A DNA stretch of 6,132 nt from an uncultured Bacteroides sp. (lineage in GTDB: Bacteria > Bacteroidota > Bacteroidia > Bacteroidales > Bacteroidaceae). The notes beneath the pieces were generated by a model. It saw only the letters and a program-made list of their open reading frames with translations. It was not told the origin of the DNA and did not search any database. The DNA is taken from contig URCM01000139.1 of the NCBI GenBank assembly GCA_900546355.1, positions 1 to 6,132 on the forward strand, read 5' to 3'. This document shows, piece after piece, positions 1 to 6,132 of the stretch; the stretch's first letter is position 1, and each line of letters begins with the position of its first letter. Position numbers and translations under genes: made by a program.

Positions 1-61
<61 letters not shown>

Positions 62-65
62 CGCG

Positions 66-103
66 AAGAGAGATTGGACATTCCAGTCTCTCTTTGTTTT
101 TTT
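66..103 (+). terminator. Rho-independent terminator after tRNA-Gly
   Basis: Bases 66-78 pair with 82-94 to make a 13-bp stem (AAGAGAGATTGGA against TCCAGTCTCTCTT) with one G-U pair and a 3-base loop. A T-rich run, TTTGTTTTTTT at 93-103, follows. This is a textbook intrinsic terminator immediately after the tRNA and separates it from the downstream operon. Confidence 0.9.
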
Positions 104-150
104 ATACTTGTTTCTTTCATTGGTTTCCATGAAAAAAAATCCCGTGTTTC

Positions 151-181
151 TTGTTTGCTATTCACAGCCTGCATATATTTG
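151..181 (+). promoter_or_regulatory. Bacteroidota-type promoter for the small gene and ribE
   Basis: TATATTTG at 174-181 matches the Bacteroides -7 consensus TAnnTTTG at every fixed base. Upstream, a TTG at 151-153 lies 20 bp away and a TTTG at 154-157 lies 16 bp away; either could serve as the -33 element. Transcription would start near 186-190, leaving a leader of about 20 bases before the ATG at 208. That leader is much too short for an FMN riboswitch. The position also argues against using the upstream in-frame ATG at 151, which lies inside the promoter. Confidence 0.7.
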
Positions 182-207
182 CAACGGATAAAAGACATCA
201 AACTGAA

Positions 208-414
208 ATGAAAACGTATGATATTTATTTTTCGGACCAAAGTTCGAGCGACAACAAGGGATTTGCCATCAAAAACGAAGAGAAAGCCATCCGCATGGCA
301 GAAGACATACTCGCTAAAGGCGGAAGTTATATTGAAGAATATGCCGGAGGAACCATATCGGTAATCGATTCGGAAGGGACAACCGTATGGAGTAAGCCGA
401 TTCCGGAAAGATAA
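208..414 (+). CDS. Small conserved-looking protein of unknown function, 68 aa
   Basis: I do not recognise a family for this protein. It begins MKTYDIYFSD and ends VWSKPIPER. Its sequence suggests a small soluble alpha/beta fold: a strand at residues 3-9, a helix at about 24-37 (EEKAIRMAEDILAKG) and two strands at about 48-63 containing GGTISVID and GTTVWSKP. It has no signal peptide, membrane segment or cysteine. The ATG at 208 is preferred to the in-frame ATG at 151 because the upstream codons give a poor N-terminus and overlap the promoter. The stop lies 36 bp before ribE on the same strand with no terminator between them, so the two are probably cotranscribed. A link to flavin metabolism rests on position alone and is unproven. 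The coding potential looks real: promoter, operon spacing, and a charged and hydrophobic pattern typical of a folded protein. Confidence 0.72.
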   Translation: MKTYDIYFSDQSSSDNKGFAIKNEEKAIRMAEDILAKGGSYIEEYAGGTISVIDSEGTTVWSKPIPER

Positions 415-450
415 AGATTTTAAGAAAAACTTTAAAACTCAATATGTTTT

Positions 451-1056
451 ATGTTCTCAGGAATAGTAGAAGAATGCGCAAAAGTAGTGAAGGTCGTGAA
501 AGAGCAAGAAAACTTGCATCTCACGTTGACCTGTTCGTTTGTGGACGAATTGAAAGTAGACCAAAGCATATCGCATAACGGCGTATGCCTGACTGTAGTC
601 TGTATCAAAGACAACACTTATACGGTGACTGCCATGAAAGAAACCATCGAGCGGTCGAATATCGGTTTGTTGAAAGAAGGCGATGAAGTGAACGTAGAAC
701 GCAGTATGCCGATGAACGGTAGATTGGACGGCCATATCGTGCAAGGACATGTGGACCAGACTGCCGTATGTACGGCTATCGATGATGCCGGCGGAAGCTG
801 GTATTTCACGTTTAAGTATGATTTTGAGCCTGAAATGGCGAAACGTGGATATTTTACCGTAGATAAAGGGTCGGTTACGGTAAACGGAGTGAGCCTGACC
901 GTATGTAACCCGACGCAAGATTCGTTTCAAGTAGCGATTATCCCTTATACATACGAACATACCAATTTCCATACTTTTCATGTAGGAAGTGTGGTGAACC
1001 TTGAATTTGACATCATCGGCAAATACCTGAGCCGTATGATGCAGCTGGTGGGATAA
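451..1056 (+). CDS. ribE: Riboflavin synthase (alpha chain), EC 2.5.1.9
   Basis: This cytoplasmic enzyme performs the last step of riboflavin synthesis: two 6,7-dimethyl-8-ribityllumazine molecules dismutate to riboflavin and 5-amino-6-ribitylaminouracil. The family acts as a homotrimer. At 201 residues it has the usual length and the family's two tandem lumazine-binding barrels, at about 1-97 and 98-190. Each repeat carries its hallmark: SHNGVCLTV at 41-49 in the first and VNGVSLTV at 144-151 in the second. GHIVQGHVD (94-102) marks the junction. By my reading against the E. coli enzyme, the active-site positions correspond to F2, S39, C46, H100, S148 and D187, all retained. The start MFSGIVEE is the canonical N-terminus (usually MFTGIVE), which fixes the ATG at 451. 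It follows the 68-residue gene by 36 bp and probably shares its promoter. No FMN riboswitch is visible upstream. In E. coli nomenclature the same enzyme is called ribC. Confidence 0.97.
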   Translation: MFSGIVEECAKVVKVVKEQENLHLTLTCSFVDELKVDQSISHNGVCLTVVCIKDNTYTVTAMKETIERSNIGLLKEGDEVNVERSMPMNGRLDGHIVQGHVDQTAVCTAIDDAGGSWYFTFKYDFEPEMAKRGYFTVDKGSVTVNGVSLTVCNPTQDSFQVAIIPYTYEHTNFHTFHVGSVVNLEFDIIGKYLSRMMQLVG

Positions 1057-1067
1057 TCCCCGGCGTA

Positions 1068-4288
<3,221 letters not shown>

Positions 4289-4305
4289 AAGTCTCTTTCA
4301 ATCGA

Positions 4306-4347
4306 GTAGGAGGTAAACATTAATCATAGGTGTTTATCTCCTATTTT
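4306..4347 (+). terminator. Hairpin made by intron domain VI; likely terminator of the beta-galactosidase transcript
   Basis: Bases 4306-4319 (GTAGGAGGTAAACA) pair with 4331-4344 (TGTTTATCTCCTAT) across an 11-base loop, followed by TTTT at 4344-4347. On the minus strand this is domain VI of the group II intron. On the plus strand it is the first strong hairpin after the beta-galactosidase stop (18 bp on), and its two non-Watson-Crick positions become G-U pairs, so the fold is better in that direction. The U run is short (TTTTC), so termination may be partial. No other terminator lies between the stop codon and the intron. Confidence 0.55.
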
Positions 4348-4368
4348 CATGTTCACCGACCTCTCACA

Positions 4369-4398
4369 CCACCGTACGTGCCGTTCGGCATACGGCGG
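4369..4398 (-). ncRNA. Group II intron domain V (catalytic hairpin)
   Basis: On the minus strand, CCGCCGTA pairs with TACGGTGG (one G-U pair), then TGCC pairs with GGCA around a GAAC tetraloop, with a two-base CG bulge on the 3' side. This is the domain V layout: lower stem, dinucleotide bulge, upper stem and tetraloop. The catalytic triad position reads CGC, where many introns have AGC. It starts 3 bases after the maturase stop codon, the usual place for an ORF-carrying bacterial intron. Confidence 0.87.
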
Positions 4399-4401
4399 TT
4401 C

Positions 4402-4746
4402 CTATTTTGGGTACCATTCGAGATACGAGCCCATTAAGGTAGGATAACCTGCCTTTCGCAGGCTGTCCTTATTTATCGCCACCTTCAATATAGGACTATC
4501 AGCAATACGCCAATAACCTTTGCGAGTGTTACCCCATTCACATGCCTTGTATTTTCCAATACCACATTTAATGAGGTTTGCCACCTTGGTCTTGGGGGTC
4601 TTCCAAGCTTTCCATATACACATGCGTATTCTCCGTCTTAACCACTCATCCGTATCAAGAAGAAAGCGTTTCATATCGGCAAGGTGATAGTATCCAATCC
4701 ACCCACGTATGTAATCTTTCAGCTTCTGTTTCCTCTTTATTACTGT
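4402..4746 (-). pseudogene. Group II intron reverse transcriptase/maturase, C-terminal fragment
   Basis: About 114 codons remain of a protein normally several hundred residues long. The fragment covers the maturase (domain X/GIIM) region, which binds the intron RNA and aids splicing. Diagnostic runs on the minus strand are RGWIGYYHLADMK just upstream of the internal ATG at 4674, then DEWLRRRIRMCIWKAWK, YKACEWGNTRKGYWRIADSP and the end SYLEWYPK. The reverse transcriptase domain with its YADD motif is absent, and no HNH endonuclease domain follows domain X. Reading upstream, the frame stays open through KRKQKLKDY and meets an in-frame TAG at 4750-4752, where the IS begins. The ATG at 4672-4674 lies inside the domain and is not a genuine start. 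The gene is broken by the IS insertion, or by a deletion associated with it. Confidence 0.9.
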
Positions 4747-4770
4747 CCGCTAAACCGTAAAGTAGTGAGT
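4747..4770 (+). repeat. Candidate left terminal inverted repeat of the IS
   Basis: The outer CCGCTAAACCG matches the right end at 9 of 11 positions. After a 2-base length difference the two ends share a further GTGA (4764-4767 here). It begins where the maturase homology is lost, which supports it as the boundary. Confidence 0.4.
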
Positions 4771-4794
4771 CCAACTCCTTGATATGCAGAAATT

Positions 4795-4822
4795 GGGCTT
4801 ACTATTTGTATGAGACAAGCCC
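4795..4822 (-). terminator. Weak hairpin after the transposase stop, possible terminator
   Basis: GGGCTT (4795-4800) and AAGCCC (4817-4822) form a 6-bp stem with a 16-base loop, 5 bp beyond the transposase stop on the minus strand. It is followed only by AATTTC, not a good U run. It might instead block transcription entering the element from outside. Confidence 0.3.
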
Positions 4823-4827
4823 CCATT

Positions 4828-6048
4828 TTAGATTTGTGTGCTTTCTGGAGGCGATTCCGAGGCTTCGGCAAGCATGATATTCAGGTCTGCATCAGGTTGA
4901 TTAAGGAACTTTTCGAGGTCCAGGTAATACATCAGCACAATCCGTACGATTGTGGCGAGTCCCGAGAAGCTCCATCGCCTTTTCAGCTTGCTTTGCAAGA
5001 CAGAGAGCAATAGATTTGCGATGAGAGTCACCCATATCTGGATTTTGATGGCGTTTGCGCTTTCTCCATAGAAATATCTCAGAGGAAAGTTCTGCTTTAT
5101 CTGCTTGAAAAGCGACTCGATTTGCCAACGACGGCGGTATATCGCCACTATCGTCTCCAGAGGCATGTCAAAATCGTTGGTAAGCAACGTGATGAGTTTA
5201 GGTTGCTTGCCTTTCTTGATATCGACGTATGTGATTAAACGGGCGATATGATTGATGTCATCCTTACGGAACACCACGACCTGCTCCCGATATTCCATAA
5301 GTCCCTGCGAATTCTGGTGCATACAGTCAACAAGCACCTCATAATTGAGGTTTTTCTTCATCTTGGTGACATAGACTACGCCTCGGTCGGTCAGTTCCTC
5401 GAACTTTGCATAGTTGATGTAGGCCCGATCCATTGCCGATATCTCATCGCGCTTGTAATGGCTCGGAGCGAGCATGAACGAGTCGTTTGTCGCGGCCGAC
5501 GTGAACTGTACGTCGCATGGCACGCCCTCGTTGGCGTGTATCACAGCGTGGACTTTGATACCGCCTTTCTTCTTGCCTGTCTTCGGATGTCGTCCAACAC
5601 CCTTGAAAATGGTGTTAGAGAACAAACTTACGGTCGTTGAATCGATGATGCGCAGCCGTTTTATCCATTCTTCCGTGCCACCACGTCGGTTGTCCGATGA
5701 AAGAATGTCTTTGTTTGCGTCATACAGATCCCGATACACCTCCTCAAAGAACCTCTCTGAGCGTCTGGCATTTGCATCAGATAGTGTGCTGCGCTTCGGC
5801 ACAGTGTCAATGCCCACATGATGCAGTTTGCGGACTTCAGCCGTCATAGATGTCTCTATCTCACGCAACGAATCGAACCGCTGGATCACCGCATACAGCA
5901 TTGTCAGCAGATGGGTGTAGTCATCGAAGCTCTTTACATACTTCTCACCGCCGTGTTTACGGCTCATTTCGACTATTTTTTCACGGTCCAGCGATTTTAT
6001 CAGCTGACCATATATCGGCTGTCCGAAGAAATTGCTACTTTTACTCAT
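4828..6048 (-). CDS. IS4-family DDE transposase, 406 aa, apparently intact
   Basis: The enzyme cuts and joins the ends of its own IS by DDE (RNase H-fold) chemistry with two metal ions. An N-terminal part at about residues 5-110 (FFGQPIYGQL to YRDLYD) resembles the DUF4372-type domain found on many Bacteroidota IS4-family transposases. The catalytic domain follows: D136 in RIIDSTTV, D207 in AMDRAY and E311 in YRRRWQIES. The last lies in the IS4 signature Y-(2)-R-(3)-E-(6)-K, here Y304, R307, E311 and K318. A lysine-rich GRHPKTGKKKGGIKVH (152-167) precedes the second aspartate. No frameshift or internal stop is seen and the length is normal, so the protein may be active. The start at 6048 (MSKSSNFFGQ) leaves 69 bp to the proposed right end. 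No clear Shine-Dalgarno is visible. The nearest -7-like site is a poor match, so expression is probably low. Confidence 0.93.
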   Translation of the reverse strand: MSKSSNFFGQPIYGQLIKSLDREKIVEMSRKHGGEKYVKSFDDYTHLLTMLYAVIQRFDSLREIETSMTAEVRKLHHVGIDTVPKRSTLSDANARRSERFFEEVYRDLYDANKDILSSDNRRGGTEEWIKRLRIIDSTTVSLFSNTIFKGVGRHPKTGKKKGGIKVHAVIHANEGVPCDVQFTSAATNDSFMLAPSHYKRDEISAMDRAYINYAKFEELTDRGVVYVTKMKKNLNYEVLVDCMHQNSQGLMEYREQVVVFRKDDINHIARLITYVDIKKGKQPKLITLLTNDFDMPLETIVAIYRRRWQIESLFKQIKQNFPLRYFYGESANAIKIQIWVTLIANLLLSVLQSKLKRRWSFSGLATIVRIVLMYYLDLEKFLNQPDADLNIMLAEASESPPESTQI

Positions 6049-6095
6049 CGGTTATGCTTTTTTGTGTGGTAACTTAAAGTAATAGTCCGTTAAAA

Positions 6096-6117
6096 ATTCA
6101 CCATATCGGCTAAGCGG
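6096..6117 (-). repeat. Candidate right terminal inverted repeat of the IS
   Basis: Read on the minus strand from 6117, CCGCTTAGCCG corresponds to the left end (9 of 11), then ATATGGTGAAT aligns with a 2-base gap to the left-end sequence containing GTGA. It lies 48 bp upstream of the transposase start. The 15 bases that follow to the window end are too few to identify. Confidence 0.4.
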
Positions 6118-6132
6118 CTTCTGCCACAAAGC

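Larger units (their letters stand above)
4301..4746 (-). mobile_element. Group II intron, 3' fragment interrupted by an IS
   Basis: Read on the minus strand, this stretch carries in order the C-terminal part of an intron-encoded maturase (stop at 4402-4404), domain V (4369-4398), domain VI (4306-4344) and a 3' terminus CCTACTCGAT (4310-4301). The terminal AT fits the group II 3'-end rule (AY), and A at 4307, seventh from the end, sits where the branch-point adenosine belongs. The intron thus ends 12 bp beyond the beta-galactosidase stop codon, pointing towards it. Domains I-IV and the reverse transcriptase part of the protein are missing from the window; the homology stops at about 4735-4750, where the IS4-family element begins. 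As it stands the fragment could not splice or move by itself. Confidence 0.87.
4747..6117 (-). mobile_element. IS4-family insertion sequence (about 1.37 kb)
   Basis: The element consists of one transposase gene with about 80 bp on its 3' side and 69 bp on its 5' side. Its ends are proposed from an imperfect inverted repeat whose outer 11 bases agree at 9 positions (CCGCTAAACCG at 4747-4757 against CCGCTTAGCCG read on the minus strand from 6117). The size is normal for IS4-family elements. No convincing target-site duplication flanks these ends, so the exact boundaries are uncertain by some tens of bases; the element could reach or pass the window edge. It lies in the maturase gene of a group II intron. 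Confidence 0.75.

Noticed and set aside
415..450. FMN riboswitch upstream of ribE
   Set aside because: The 36-bp gap and the roughly 20-base leader of the upstream gene are both far too short for the FMN aptamer, and none of its conserved segments is seen.
457..981. Open frame of 174 codons on the minus strand inside ribE
   Set aside because: Riboflavin synthase on the plus strand explains this DNA fully; the antisense translation is not protein-like.
4745..6096. Similar sequences GTCCGCTAAAC (4745-4755) and GTCCGTTAAAA (6085-6095) near the two IS ends
   Set aside because: They are in direct, not inverted, orientation and imperfect, so they are neither terminal inverted repeats nor a clean target duplication. 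Noted as a coincidence or a subterminal similarity.
4722..6123. GCTTCTG at 4722-4728 and again at 6117-6123 as a possible target-site duplication
   Set aside because: Using it as the boundary would leave IS ends with no inverted-repeat match and would put the codons for KRKQ, which fit the maturase, inside the IS. A 7-base match may be chance.

Overview
The window looks like a chromosomal segment from a Bacteroidales gut bacterium (Bacteroides, Phocaeicola or a close relative). The evidence is two upstream regions carrying the Bacteroidota -7 element TAnnTTTG, A-rich leaders without a clear Shine-Dalgarno sequence, a signal peptide ending in the common ...HAQ pattern, and a LacZ-type beta-galactosidase that is exported. 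The genus cannot be settled from the sequence alone.

Layout. Positions 1-61 are the 3' part of a tRNA-Gly(GCC), followed at once by a strong intrinsic terminator (66-103). A good Bacteroidota promoter (151-181) then drives a 68-residue protein of unknown function (208-414) and riboflavin synthase ribE (451-1056), 36 bp apart and probably one operon. An A-rich-looped, imperfect 31-bp inverted repeat (1068-1153) built from repeated CACAGRG units separates ribE from the next gene and probably acts as its terminator. A second promoter-like site (1143-1169) precedes a 1027-residue secreted GH2 beta-galactosidase (1205-4288) with both catalytic glutamates present.

From 4301 onward the window is mobile DNA, all on the minus strand. 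The 3' end of a group II intron begins 12 bp past the beta-galactosidase stop codon: domain VI, domain V and the C-terminal maturase domain of its encoded protein can all be read. The intron is cut at about 4740-4750 by an IS4-family insertion sequence (about 4747-6117) with an apparently intact 406-residue DDE transposase. Nothing can be said about the last 15 bases; the missing 5' part of the intron could lie beyond the window or be lost.

How it fits together. The left two thirds is ordinary housekeeping and glycan-degradation DNA: a cofactor gene with a small companion, and a stand-alone exported glycosidase. The right third is a nested mobile-element site just downstream of the glycosidase. 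The most interesting detail is that the intron's domain VI, read in the antisense direction, forms a hairpin with a short U run that could terminate the beta-galactosidase transcript. I found no CRISPR array, defence system, toxin-antitoxin pair or clearly novel multi-gene system.
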